NCBI GenBank assembly: GCA_944393455.1
Contig: CALYAH010000046.1
Coordinates: 1-16,062, forward strand
Length of the DNA: 16,062 nt
Source of the DNA: an uncultured Clostridia bacterium
GTDB taxonomy: Bacteria > Bacillota > Clostridia > TANB77 > CAG-508
Direction: 5' to 3'
This document shows, one piece after another, positions 1 through 7,073 of the stretch (positions are counted from its first letter, which is position 1; every line of letters starts with the position of its first letter). A program made the translations under genes and the position numbers. The notes below the pieces were generated by a model. It was given only the letters and a program-made list of their open reading frames with translations, had not been told where the DNA came from and ran no database searches.

Positions 1-1
1 A

Positions 2-304
2 GAGGAAGAATATATAGAAAAACAAGTAAAAAAAATATATGAAAATATTTTATTAGAGGAAAATAAAAAACAAGTTATATTAGATTTGAAAAAATTTAAT
101 TCTCAGGAAACAGTAATAAAATCAAGGCTTGTGCTATATACTATAACAAGGCTTTTTAATACTTCTAAAGGAATCGAAAAAATACATATAGAGGATATTG
201 TTAAACTTTGTGGTAATAATATTGGAAATAAGTATTTAACACCAAATAAAAATGTTAAAGTATTAGTAAAAAATCATAAAATTTATTTTTTAAGTCAAAT
301 ATGA
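2..304 (+). CDS. tilS: tRNA(Ile)-lysidine synthase, C-terminal part (partial)
   Basis: An open frame runs in from the left edge and stops at TGA 302-304, giving about 100 residues of a C-terminus. TilS attaches lysine to C34 of tRNA-Ile so that it reads AUA. The catalytic N-terminal PP-loop domain lies outside the window, so the call rests on weaker evidence. The segment has the helical pattern of the region after the catalytic domain (LYTITRLFNTSKGIEKIHIE), then a short beta-rich ending with basic and aromatic residues (LTPNKNVKVLVKNHKIYFL). The gene lies directly upstream of ftsH, an order well known in Firmicutes. A TTG at 86 could look like a start, but the frame is open upstream to the edge and no ribosome binding site precedes it. 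No terminator is visible before ftsH. It could be another protein that I do not recognise. Confidence 0.6.
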   Translation, partial: EEEYIEKQVKKIYENILLEENKKQVILDLKKFNSQETVIKSRLVLYTITRLFNTSKGIEKIHIEDIVKLCGNNIGNKYLTPNKNVKVLVKNHKIYFLSQI

Positions 305-365
305 GTGTCCGTAATAAAATGCGTGAAACATGCTTGTTTGTAACAAAAAAGTCACAAAAAAATAG

Positions 366-394
366 TTTACAAACTAAAATTTATATGTTATAAA
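366..394 (+). promoter_or_regulatory. Probable sigma-A promoter of ftsH
   Basis: TTTACA at 366-371 and TATAAA at 389-394 are separated by 17 bp, close to the housekeeping consensus. Transcription would start near 401, leaving a leader of about 38 nt before the ftsH ribosome binding site (GGAGGAGG, 424-431). Prediction from sequence only. Confidence 0.6.
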
Positions 395-438
395 ATCAAT
401 ATGATAAAACAAAAGGAAAACTTGGAGGAGGAATTATT

Positions 439-2247
439 TTGAAAAACGGAATTAAAACATTAGCTATGTGGCTAATTATAGGAATAATATTTATTGTAGT
501 ACTATCATCAATTGTAGAAAATAGTGATTCGAAGTTAAAATATTCAGAATTAATTACTGAAATAAATAGTGGGAAAGTTGAATCAATACAAATAGAAGCT
601 GATGGTAAGACAGCAACTGTCACATTAAAAGATGATAAAATAAGAAAAGAAGTAAATATTCCAGATATGGGAAATTTCATGTCTTATACAGAAGAGTTTT
701 TAAAAGAGGGAGCATTTACTTTAGAAGAAAAATCACAATCAATATTTGTAACAGTACTTAGCTTGCTTACTCCATTTGGATTATTGATTATATTCTTTAT
801 ATTCTGGTTCTTCATGATGGGTGGAGCTAGTAATGGAAATCCAGGAAACAAAACAATGTCTTTTGGAAAAAGTAAGGCAAGAATGATGACACCGGCAGAG
901 AAGAATAGAATTACATTTGATGATGTAGCAGGTGTTGATGAAGAAAAAGAAGAATTAGAAGAAATTGTACAATTCTTAAAAAATCCAAAGAAATTTACAG
1001 ATATGGGAGCAAGAATTCCAAAAGGTGTTTTACTAGTTGGTCAGCCAGGTACAGGTAAAACATTACTTGCTAAAGCAGTAGCAGGAGAAGCTGGAGTGCC
1101 ATTTTTCATTATTAGTGGTTCGGATTTCGTTGAAATGTTTGTTGGTGTTGGAGCTTCAAGAGTAAGAGATTTATTTGATCAAGCAAAGAAAAATGCACCA
1201 TGTATTATATTTATTGACGAGATTGATGCAGTAGGACGTCAAAGAGGAGCAGGACTTGGAGGAGGTCATGACGAAAGAGAACAAACATTGAACCAATTAT
1301 TAGTAGAGATGGATGGATTCGCAGAAAATGAAGGAGTTATTGTCTTAGCAGCAACAAATAGACCAGATGTATTAGATAAGGCTTTACTTAGAGCAGGAAG
1401 ATTTGACAGACAAATAGTAGTAGGATTACCAGATGTAAAAGCAAGAGAACAAATTTTAGAAGTACATTCAAGAAAGAAAAGACTAGCAGATGATGTGGAC
1501 TTAAAAGTAATTGCTAAAAACACATCAGGATTTGCAGGAGCAGACTTAGAGAATGTATTAAATGAAGCAGCATTACTTGCAGCAAGAAGAAATTTGGATG
1601 AAATTGGAATGAAAGAAATAGAAGATGCTATGGTAAAAGTTACTATGGGACCAGAAAAGAAAACAAGAGTAAGAAGCGAAAAAGAAAATAGGTTAGTAGC
1701 TTATCATGAAGCAGGTCATGCAGTAGTAAGTCATTACTTAGAAACACAAGATCCAGTGCATCAAATATCAATTGTACCAAGAGGTATGGCTGGAGGATAT
1801 ACAATGTATCGTCCGACAGAAGACAAATCATTTATGTCAAAAACAGAGATGGAAGAAAATATAGTATCATTATTAGGTGGTAGAGTAGCAGAAGCACTTA
1901 TTCTAAATGATATTTCAACAGGGGCAAGCAACGATATAGAAAGAGCAACTAAAATTGCAAGAAGCATGGTAACTAAATATGGTATGAGTGAAAGAATTGG
2001 AGCTTTAATGCTAGGTTCTAGTAATGATGAAGTTTTCTTAGGAAGAGATTTTGCTACACAAAAAGAATATTCAGAAGAAACAGCAGCAATTATAGATGAA
2101 GAAACAAAGAGAATTGTTGACACAGGATATAATAGAGCAAAACAGATTTTATCAGATAATGTAGACAAATTACATCAAGTTGCAGGTATTCTATTAGAAA
2201 AAGAAAAAATAGAAGCAAATGAATTTGAAGCAATATTTGGAGAATAA
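439..2247 (+). CDS. ftsH: ATP-dependent zinc metalloprotease FtsH
   Basis: FtsH is a hexameric, membrane-bound AAA+ protease that unfolds and degrades misassembled membrane proteins and short-lived regulators. The 602 residues show the full family layout. There is a first membrane helix at about 8-26, an extracytoplasmic domain to about 100, and a second helix at about 103-127. The AAA+ module has Walker A GQPGTGKT at 201-208, Walker B IIFIDE at 256-261, and the second region of homology ATNRPDVLD with arginines in RAGRFDR (318-324). The zinc site is HEAGH at 423-427, with the probable third ligand D499 in TGASNDIERAT. The length is slightly shorter than many homologues because the C-terminal tail is short. 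The start is TTG, chosen because GGAGGAGG lies 7 nt upstream and the first membrane helix begins right after it. The gene appears to be monocistronic: it has its own promoter and a terminator follows. Confidence 0.97.
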   Translation: MKNGIKTLAMWLIIGIIFIVVLSSIVENSDSKLKYSELITEINSGKVESIQIEADGKTATVTLKDDKIRKEVNIPDMGNFMSYTEEFLKEGAFTLEEKSQSIFVTVLSLLTPFGLLIIFFIFWFFMMGGASNGNPGNKTMSFGKSKARMMTPAEKNRITFDDVAGVDEEKEELEEIVQFLKNPKKFTDMGARIPKGVLLVGQPGTGKTLLAKAVAGEAGVPFFIISGSDFVEMFVGVGASRVRDLFDQAKKNAPCIIFIDEIDAVGRQRGAGLGGGHDEREQTLNQLLVEMDGFAENEGVIVLAATNRPDVLDKALLRAGRFDRQIVVGLPDVKAREQILEVHSRKKRLADDVDLKVIAKNTSGFAGADLENVLNEAALLAARRNLDEIGMKEIEDAMVKVTMGPEKKTRVRSEKENRLVAYHEAGHAVVSHYLETQDPVHQISIVPRGMAGGYTMYRPTEDKSFMSKTEMEENIVSLLGGRVAEALILNDISTGASNDIERATKIARSMVTKYGMSERIGALMLGSSNDEVFLGRDFATQKEYSEETAAIIDEETKRIVDTGYNRAKQILSDNVDKLHQVAGILLEKEKIEANEFEAIFGE

Positions 2248-2248
2248 T

Positions 2249-2299
2249 GATGTTTTTTGAGGCAGAGAGATGTTTTTTGGGACGGAGTAAAAAAACATC
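2249..2299 (+). repeat. Palindromic repeat copy 1 (forward), with partial tandem unit
   Basis: The unit at 2269-2299 starts GATGTTTTTT and ends AAAAAACATC, so it is itself an imperfect hairpin of 31 nt around GGGACGGAG. A partial duplicate of its first 10 nt lies at 2249-2258. The 20-nt core GGGACGGAGTAAAAAAACAT at 2279-2298 recurs exactly at 12509-12528 and 13809-13828. It recurs inverted, with one mismatch, at 2370-2389 and 12579-12598. It begins two bases after the ftsH stop codon. Confidence 0.85.
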
Positions 2300-2320
2300 A
2301 AAAATAGAAAATAAATCTTA

Positions 2321-2348
2321 GGGACGTAGGTAATACGTCCCGTTTTTT
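2321..2348 (+). terminator. Rho-independent terminator after ftsH
   Basis: GGGACGTA (2321-2328) pairs perfectly with TACGTCCC (2334-2341) around a 5-nt loop and is followed by G and six T (2343-2348). It lies inside the inverted pair of palindromic repeats at 2279-2298 and 2370-2389, and its stem starts with the same GGGACG. The terminator may therefore be part of the repeat element. Confidence 0.85.
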
Positions 2349-2369
2349 ATTTGTTCATAAAAATAAAAT

Positions 2370-2398
2370 ATGTTTTTTTACTTCGTCCCAAAAATCAC
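2370..2398 (-). repeat. Palindromic repeat copy 2 (inverted)
   Basis: The first 20 nt (2370-2389) are the reverse complement of the repeat core with one substitution (ACTTCGTCCC in place of ACTCCGTCCC). The match weakens afterwards (AAAAATCAC). With copy 1 it can form a 20-bp stem enclosing the ftsH terminator. Confidence 0.8.
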
Positions 2399-2428
2399 TC
2401 CCTCCTAAAAAATATACAAAAAAACATA

Positions 2429-2457
2429 TTGATATTTGTTCTTTTTTAGTATAAAAT
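2429..2457 (+). promoter_or_regulatory. Probable promoter of the J-domain/nrdG unit
   Basis: TTGATA at 2429-2434 and TAAAAT at 2452-2457 have 17-bp spacing. An overlapping TATAAA at 2450-2455 would give 15 bp. The gene starts 36 nt downstream. Confidence 0.5.
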
Positions 2458-2492
2458 TATAGCATAACTAAAGAAAGGATAAGAGGTATGCC

Positions 2493-3026
2493 ATGAAATA
2501 TTATTATGAAATATTAGAAGTAAATCAAAAAGCATCTGGAGAGGTAATTGAAAAAGCATATAGAGTGCTAGTAAAGAAATATCATCCAGACTTATATACA
2601 GGAGAAAAAAGAGCATATGCTGAACAAAAAATAAAAGATATTAATGAGGCATATAAGATTCTTTCGGATGCATTTTTAAGAGAACAATATGATGCAGAGT
2701 TGCAAAAGCAACTTGAACAAGAACAAATAAATCGATATGATAGATTTTATAATAGAGATACTAAAAAACAAAAAACAAAAAATACTTACAATAACCAACA
2801 AGAAGAACCAGTAGAAAAAAAGCATAAAGTTGGAAGTTTTATGAGTTTAGTTGATTTAGTAGGCACTATGTTTAAAAATAAACCAAAAGGGAATGGGATT
2901 AAAGATTTAAAAAGAGAAGACTGGATGGCAGCAGGAATAACATTGGCTATTGTAATCGTTGTCGGTGTGGCGTTATGGTTTATTCCAGCAACAAACGGTT
3001 TTATTAGAAGTTTAATACCATGGTAA
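2493..3026 (+). CDS. Membrane-anchored J-domain (DnaJ-like) protein
   Basis: The N-terminal 70 residues are a J domain, which stimulates the ATPase of a DnaK/Hsp70 partner. It begins YYEILEV, has the diagnostic HPD at 31-33, and helix IV motifs INEAYKILSD and REQYDAEL. A charged, Q/N/K-rich linker covers about 71-115. A hydrophobic helix at about 145-166 (AAGITLAIVIVVGVALWFI) is followed by a short polar tail. There is no Gly/Phe linker, zinc-finger domain or C-terminal substrate domain, so this is not DnaJ itself but a small type III J-protein, probably tail-anchored with the J domain in the cytoplasm. AAGAGG at 2481-2486 precedes the ATG. An upstream two-codon frame (ATG CCA TGA, 2488-2496) overlaps this start. 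nrdG follows after 26 nt, probably co-transcribed; I see no functional link between them. Confidence 0.85.
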   Translation: MKYYYEILEVNQKASGEVIEKAYRVLVKKYHPDLYTGEKRAYAEQKIKDINEAYKILSDAFLREQYDAELQKQLEQEQINRYDRFYNRDTKKQKTKNTYNNQQEEPVEKKHKVGSFMSLVDLVGTMFKNKPKGNGIKDLKREDWMAAGITLAIVIVVGVALWFIPATNGFIRSLIPW

Positions 3027-3052
3027 ATAAAATATAGAAAGAAGTTGATAAA

Positions 3053-3574
3053 ATGCATTATGCGGATATAAAAAAAGCAGATATTGCAAATGGATTAGGA
3101 GTAAGAGTATCTGTTTTTGTAAGTGGATGTACACATCAGTGTAAAAATTGTTTTAATAGTGAAGCTTGGGATTTTAATTACGGAAAAGAATTTACTGAAA
3201 AAGAGATAGATAAAGTAATAGAAGAACTAGACCATCCCTATGTATCAGGGTTAACATTACTTGGAGGAGAGCCATTAGAACATGTTAATCAACAGGGGCT
3301 TTTACCATTACTTAGAAAAGTAAAAGAGAAATTTCCAGAAAAAAATATCTGGTGTTATTCTGGATATACATTTGAAAATGATATTATGGATAAAATGTAT
3401 AAAAATTGGAAAGAGACCCCAGAAATGTTATCTTACATAGATGTATTAGTAGATGGGAAATTTGAAGAAGATAAAAAAGATATCAAATTAAGATTTAGAG
3501 GATCAAGTAATCAAAGAATAATAGATGTAAAAAAATCACTAAAAGACAAGAAAGCTGTATTATTTGAGTTTTAG
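3053..3574 (+). CDS. nrdG: Anaerobic ribonucleoside-triphosphate reductase activating protein (radical SAM)
   Basis: NrdG uses a 4Fe-4S cluster and S-adenosylmethionine to make the glycyl radical on NrdD, which allows dNTP synthesis without oxygen. The 173 residues have the family length. The cluster motif CTHQCKNC gives cysteines 26, 30 and 33, with the typical N-terminus YADIKKADIANGLGVRVSVFVSGC. The SAM-binding GGEP motif is at 71-74. Further family-typical stretches are IWCYSGYTFE and the C-terminal LRFRGSSNQRIIDVKKSL. The expected partner nrdD is not in the window, so it must lie elsewhere. The ribosome binding site upstream is weak (AGAAAG), consistent with translation as the second gene of the unit that starts at 2493. 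The rpsU promoter begins four bases after the stop codon. Confidence 0.93.
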   Translation: MHYADIKKADIANGLGVRVSVFVSGCTHQCKNCFNSEAWDFNYGKEFTEKEIDKVIEELDHPYVSGLTLLGGEPLEHVNQQGLLPLLRKVKEKFPEKNIWCYSGYTFENDIMDKMYKNWKETPEMLSYIDVLVDGKFEEDKKDIKLRFRGSSNQRIIDVKKSLKDKKAVLFEF

Positions 3575-3577
3575 CTA

Positions 3578-3607
3578 TTGACAACTTATGCCAATTTAAG
3601 GTATAAT
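3578..3607 (+). promoter_or_regulatory. Strong sigma-A promoter of rpsU
   Basis: Perfect consensus hexamers, TTGACA at 3578-3583 and TATAAT at 3602-3607, separated by 18 bp. Transcription should begin near 3614, giving a leader of about 59 nt. Confidence 0.85.
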
Positions 3608-3627
3608 GGATATCGTTATAAAGACTA

Positions 3628-3656
3628 TTCCACATACAATCTTGTATGGACCGGAA
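3628..3656 (+). promoter_or_regulatory. Leader hairpin at the rpsU ribosome binding site
   Basis: CATACA (3633-3638) pairs with TGTATG (3643-3648) around an ATCT loop. Outer TTCC (3628-3631) can pair with GGAA (3653-3656), which overlaps the start of the Shine-Dalgarno stretch GGAAGGAGGGG (3653-3663). This arrangement could limit or tune translation of S21. It matches no ribosomal-protein leader class that I recognise. Confidence 0.4.
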
Positions 3657-3672
3657 GGAGGGGAATATAAAA

Positions 3673-3846
3673 ATGTCAGAAATAAAAGTTAATAATGGTA
3701 ATATAGAAGATGCTCTAAGAAGATTTAAAAGACAATGTGCAAGAAATGGAGTGCTACAAGAAGTTCGTAAAAGAGAGCATTATGAAAAACCTAGTGTAAG
3801 GAGAAAGAAAAAGTCAGAAGCAGCTAGAAAAAGAAAATTTAATTAG
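3673..3846 (+). CDS. rpsU: 30S ribosomal protein bS21
   Basis: A 57-residue, very basic protein of the usual S21 length, with the family pattern VNNGNIEDALRRFKRQC near the N-terminus, REHYEKPSVRRKKKSEAARKR in the middle, and a lysine/arginine-rich tail. S21 sits on the 30S platform near the 3' end of 16S rRNA and helps initiation. The start at 3673 is preferred over an in-frame ATG at 3646, because GGAAGGAGGGG lies just upstream of 3673 and the protein then begins MSEIKV, as in relatives; the earlier ATG would add ten unrelated residues encoded by the ribosome binding site. It is monocistronic, between its own promoter and a terminator. Confidence 0.96.
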   Translation: MSEIKVNNGNIEDALRRFKRQCARNGVLQEVRKREHYEKPSVRRKKKSEAARKRKFN

Positions 3847-3854
3847 TAATTTAG

Positions 3855-3900
3855 TTGGAAGTAAAATAGTATATAAAAATACTATTTACTTCCAATTTTT
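3855..3900 (+). terminator. Rho-independent terminator after rpsU
   Basis: TTGGAAGTAA (3855 on) and the matching ATTTACTTCCAA (to 3895) form a long stem of about 17 bp with one bulged A and an AT-rich loop, followed by five T (3896-3900). Confidence 0.9.
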
Positions 3901-3967
3901 GTCGGAGCATGAATTTTATTTAAGGTTCTTGTTCATAATAAATAGAAAGAGAAAAGGAGGAAAATAA

Positions 3968-5269
3968 ATGGAATATAAAGAAAATGAGATTAAGCAAGGA
4001 ATAAAACTTCATATGATTAATACTAAAAAATTTAAAACAAATTTGATGGCAGTGTTTTTAACGACAGAATTGAAAAGAGAAACTGTAACAAAAAATGCAT
4101 TAATTTCGGCTATCTTAAGAAGAGGTAGCAAAAATATGCCAACACAAGAAGAAATTAGTAAACAAATGGAAGAAATGTATGGTGCAGTATTTGATTGCGG
4201 ATTAGATAAAACAGGCGATAATCAAGTTTTAAAATTCTATATTGAAGTTATAAATGATAAATTTTTACCTCAACAAAAAGAAGATATGTTTAAAGTAGCT
4301 ATTGAGAAGTTGTTAGAAATAGTATTAAATCCTTATATAGAAAATAATAGTTTTAACCCTGAATATGTAGAACAGGAAAAAAACAATATAAAACAAAGGA
4401 TAGAGGGAAAAATAGATAATAAAGCAAGATATGCTATTGATAGATGTATAGAAGAAATGTATCCAGATAAACCATTTGGATTATATAAATTTGGATATAT
4501 AGAAGATTTAAAACAGATAGATGGAAAGAATTTATATGAATACTATAAGGAATTAATTAATTCTTGTAAAATAGATATATTCGTATCAGGAGATACATGT
4601 GAAAAAGCTAAAGAGATAGTAGAAGAAAATGAAAATATTAAAAATTTAGAAGCTCGAAAACCACAATATATTATTCCTAAAATAGAAGCAAAAAAGGTTA
4701 ATAGTGAAGAAAGAGTAGTAACAGAATCTATGGATGTCACACAAGGAAAATTAATTTTGGGATTAGATATTGCAATAGATGAAGAAGAATTAAAATATGA
4801 TGCTTTACTATATAATAGCATATTAGGTGGTTCAGCTAATTCTAAAATGTTCCAAAATGTCAGAGAAAAAGCTCATCTTGCATATGTAGCAAGTTCAAGT
4901 TATTTGCGCCATAAAAATAATATATTTGTAAATTGTGGAATTGAAATAGGAAATTACGAAAAAGCATTGGAATTAATTAAAAAGCAAATAGAAGATATGA
5001 AAAATGGGGAATTTACAGAAGAAGATATAGAAAACAGCAAAAAAGGAATTATAGCAACAATCAAATTAATTGATGATGAACAAGATACGGGAATTAGTTA
5101 TTATTTCGGACAAGAATTATCAGGAAATAAAATATCGATTGAAGAATATCAAAATAAAATTGAAAAAGTAAATAAAGAAGATATTATTAACATTGCTCAA
5201 AAAGTTAGTGTAAATACCATTTATTTTTTAAGAGACTATCAAGAGGAGGGAAACAATGCAAGTAATTGA
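3968..5269 (+). CDS. M16-family peptidase-like protein, non-catalytic subunit (YfmF-like)
   Basis: A 433-residue protein with the two-lobed pattern of M16 peptidase halves: an N-terminal region with LISAILRRGSKNMPTQEEISKQMEEMYGA, a central Y-P-D-x-P-F-G stretch (about 165-172), and a second lobe with LGGSANSKMFQNVREKAHLAYVASS. The zinc-binding HxxEH motif is missing, so it should be catalytically inactive and pair with the next gene product. Such pairs (YfmF/YfmH in current annotation) are widespread in Firmicutes and are often labelled as linked to EF-P 5-aminopentanol modification; the biochemical role is not clear from sequence. AGGAGG precedes the ATG by 7 nt. The gene overlaps its partner by 14 nt, indicating translational coupling. 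I see no convincing promoter between 3901 and 3967, although the rpsU terminator implies one. Confidence 0.88.
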   Translation: MEYKENEIKQGIKLHMINTKKFKTNLMAVFLTTELKRETVTKNALISAILRRGSKNMPTQEEISKQMEEMYGAVFDCGLDKTGDNQVLKFYIEVINDKFLPQQKEDMFKVAIEKLLEIVLNPYIENNSFNPEYVEQEKNNIKQRIEGKIDNKARYAIDRCIEEMYPDKPFGLYKFGYIEDLKQIDGKNLYEYYKELINSCKIDIFVSGDTCEKAKEIVEENENIKNLEARKPQYIIPKIEAKKVNSEERVVTESMDVTQGKLILGLDIAIDEEELKYDALLYNSILGGSANSKMFQNVREKAHLAYVASSSYLRHKNNIFVNCGIEIGNYEKALELIKKQIEDMKNGEFTEEDIENSKKGIIATIKLIDDEQDTGISYYFGQELSGNKISIEEYQNKIEKVNKEDIINIAQKVSVNTIYFLRDYQEEGNNASN

Positions 5270-6542
5270 GAATTTGAAAGTGAAAGAAAAAGTATATATA
5301 GAGAAGTTAGATAATGGATTAACTGTTATGATTATCCCAAAATCAGGAGTGCAGAAGAAATATATGATTTGGGGAACAAATTATGGCTCAAATGATAATA
5401 AGTTTATTGTACCAGGTGAAAATAAAGAAACTGAAGTACCAAATGGAGTAGCACATTTTTTAGAGCATAAATTATTTGAACAAGAAAATGGAACTAATAG
5501 TTTAGATGTTTTAACATCATTAGGTGTCAATGCCAATGCATATACAACTAATAATCATACAGCATATTTATTTGAATGTACAGACAACTTTTATGAAGCA
5601 ATGGATGAATTAATGGATTATGTTCAACATCCATATTTTACAGATGAGAATGTAGACAAAGAAAAGGGAATTATAGGCCAAGAAATTATGATGTATGATG
5701 ATTATCCAGATTGGAGAGTTTACTTAAATGTAATGCAAGCAATGTATCACAATCATCCAATAAAAATAGATATAACAGGTAGTATAGAAACAATTAATAA
5801 AATAGACAAAGAGATTTTATATAAATGTTATAATACTTTTTACAATCCATCTAATATGGCTCTAGTAATAGCTGGTGACTTTCAACCAGAAGAAATCTTA
5901 GAAGAGGTTAAAAAACGTTTAATTGAGAAAACAAACCAAGGAGAAATAAAAAGAATTTATCCAGAAGAACCAGAAAGTATTGTGCAAGAAAAGATAGAAC
6001 AAAAATTAGAAGTCAGTCAACCATTATATACCATTGGAATAAAAGATAGTAGAGAAAAATGCACTCTAGAAAATAAAAATGAAATTGTAAAGAAGCATTT
6101 ATCTATCGAAATTTTATTAAATCTTTTAATAGGAAGAAGTTCTGAATTATACAAAAAATTGTATAAAGAAGGAATTTTATTTGGACAACCAAGTTTAGAC
6201 TATGAATTTGGAAAAAATTATGCACACATTCTTATAACAGGACAATCACCTAATCCAGAAAAATTATATACAAATTTTAAAGCTGAAGTAAAAAACATGA
6301 AAGAAAAAGGAATTAACGAACATGACTTTGAAAGAATTAAGAAAATGATTTATGGAGGTTATATAAAAGAATATAATGATGTGGAAGATATAGCAAGAAT
6401 CTTCTTATCTGATTATTTTAAAGGAATTAATAGTTTTGATTATTTAGAGGAAATAGATGGAGTTAATATAGAATATTTAAATCAAGTTTTACAAGATGTA
6501 TTTAAAGAGGAAAAAATGGTGATTTCTATTGTGAAAAATTAA
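5256..6542 (+). CDS. M16-family zinc peptidase, catalytic subunit (YfmH-like)
   Basis: A 428-residue M16 metallopeptidase. The inverted zinc motif HFLEH gives H67, E70 (general base) and H71, in the typical context PNGVAHFLEHKLFE. The third ligand is probably E143 in KGIIGQEIMMYDDYPDWR, about 72 residues downstream as expected for the family. Other family marks are LGVNANAYTTNNHTAYLFE (90-107) and YNTFYNPSNMALVIAGDF. No signal peptide is visible, so it is probably cytoplasmic. It would work as a heterodimer with the inactive M16 protein encoded just upstream. The start codon lies inside the end of that gene, with AGAGGAGGG (5242-5250) as ribosome binding site. A terminator follows at 6581-6622. 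Confidence 0.92.
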   Translation: MQVIENLKVKEKVYIEKLDNGLTVMIIPKSGVQKKYMIWGTNYGSNDNKFIVPGENKETEVPNGVAHFLEHKLFEQENGTNSLDVLTSLGVNANAYTTNNHTAYLFECTDNFYEAMDELMDYVQHPYFTDENVDKEKGIIGQEIMMYDDYPDWRVYLNVMQAMYHNHPIKIDITGSIETINKIDKEILYKCYNTFYNPSNMALVIAGDFQPEEILEEVKKRLIEKTNQGEIKRIYPEEPESIVQEKIEQKLEVSQPLYTIGIKDSREKCTLENKNEIVKKHLSIEILLNLLIGRSSELYKKLYKEGILFGQPSLDYEFGKNYAHILITGQSPNPEKLYTNFKAEVKNMKEKGINEHDFERIKKMIYGGYIKEYNDVEDIARIFLSDYFKGINSFDYLEEIDGVNIEYLNQVLQDVFKEEKMVISIVKN

Positions 6543-6580
6543 GAGAAAATGTATAAAATAGTTTTATAAAAAAATGTAGG

Positions 6581-6622
6581 AAAAACGGTATTTGTTAGAA
6601 AAAGAAAACAATACCGTTTTTT
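6581..6622 (+). terminator. Rho-independent terminator after the M16 pair
   Basis: AAAAACGGTATTTGTT (6581-6596) pairs with AACAATACCG plus T6 (6607-6622), with one bulged T and a loop of about 10 nt. The A-rich left flank could let it work in both directions. Confidence 0.85.
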
Positions 6623-6624
6623 AC

Positions 6625-6645
6625 TGTCTAAAATTGTCGAAAAAG
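6625..6645 (+). promoter_or_regulatory. Spo0A-box-like sites upstream of the Spo0E-like gene
   Basis: TGTCGAA at 6635-6641 (in TTGTCGAAAAA) matches the core of the Spo0A binding box. TGTCTAA at 6625-6631, one mismatch away, lies exactly 10 bp upstream in the same orientation. They lie about 50 bp upstream of the -35 element of the next promoter. Binding by Spo0A is inferred, not shown. Confidence 0.45.
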
Positions 6646-6690
6646 ACAAAAAACTGTCATACGAAAGTTGGCAAAAACCCTTGAAAATAC

Positions 6691-6719
6691 TTGACTTGGG
6701 GAAAATAATGTGTTAATTT
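6691..6719 (+). promoter_or_regulatory. Probable promoter of the Spo0E-like gene
   Basis: TTGACT (6691-6696) and TAATTT (6714-6719) are 17 bp apart, with a TG at 6711-6712 making an extended -10. The start codon is about 43 nt downstream of the -10. Confidence 0.5.
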
Positions 6720-6761
6720 ATAAATATACGGAAGATAACAAAATAAAAAGGAGAGAGTTGT

Positions 6762-6932
6762 ATGTTAAATGATGAAATTTGTAAACTAAGAGAGAAATTG
6801 AATAAAAGCATAGAACAAGGCGACGATTATAATGTTACGTATAAATTAAGCATAGAATTGGACGAGTTAATAGCAAAATACTATAAAGATTTGAAAAAAT
6901 CTAAAAAAAAACTAGCATTGTTCATGATGTAG
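6762..6932 (+). CDS. Spo0E-like sporulation regulatory phosphatase
   Basis: A short gene of 56 codons, starting MLNDEICKLREKLNKSIEQG. The signature S-x-x-L-D-x-L-I-x-x-Y is present as SIELDELIAKY (30-40), which is the hallmark of Spo0E-family aspartyl-phosphate phosphatases. These remove phosphate from Spo0A and so delay sporulation. The predicted fold is two antiparallel helices, which fits the heptad-like leucine spacing. The ribosome binding site AAAAGGAGAGAG sits 7-8 nt before the ATG, and the gene is framed by its own promoter and terminator. The lysine-rich end (KKSKKKLALFMM) is not part of the signature. A Spo0A-box-like site upstream suggests feedback control. Its small size makes it easy to miss, but codon use and signals are convincing. 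Confidence 0.8.
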   Translation: MLNDEICKLREKLNKSIEQGDDYNVTYKLSIELDELIAKYYKDLKKSKKKLALFMM

Positions 6933-6975
6933 AAAATGTAGAAAAAAGTGAAAATAAATAATAAATTTTATATAT

Positions 6976-7006
6976 AAAACCTCTTAAAATATCTTAAGGG
7001 GTTTTT
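6976..7006 (+). terminator. Rho-independent terminator after the Spo0E-like gene
   Basis: AAAACCTCTTAA (6976-6987) and TTAAGGGGTTTT (6994-7005) pair over 12 bp with one T-G wobble around a 6-nt loop, and the right side runs into five T. Confidence 0.85.
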
Positions 7007-7044
7007 ATGAGTTTCTAAAGTTTTGAGATCTTTCCAAGTTTTTA

Positions 7045-7073
7045 TTGCTACAAAGTTTAATCTGTACTATAAT
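7045..7073 (+). promoter_or_regulatory. Probable promoter of dapA-dapB
   Basis: TTGCTA (7045-7050) and a perfect TATAAT (7068-7073) have 17-bp spacing. The leader before dapA is about 105 nt. It is AT-rich and shows no lysine-riboswitch-sized structure and no attenuator. The 16 nt ending in this -35 (TTCCAAGTTTTTATTG) also occur at the terminator/promoter junction before rpsL. Confidence 0.6.

Noticed and set aside
86..304. A separate 72-residue gene starting at TTG 86
   Set aside because: The frame is open upstream to the window edge and the TTG has no ribosome binding site, so this is the end of a longer gene.
396..2168. Open frames on the minus strand opposite ftsH (396-680, 1266-1523, 1761-2168)
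   Set aside because: They are shadows of the conserved ftsH coding strand, without ribosome binding sites or recognisable products.
3646..3672. Upstream ATG as the rpsU start
   Set aside because: It would translate the Shine-Dalgarno region and add ten residues not typical of S21; the start at 3673 fits family length and signals.
3901..3967. Promoter for the M16 pair
   Set aside because: A CATAAT-like -10 is present but no acceptable -35 lies at a suitable distance; not strong enough to report as a feature.
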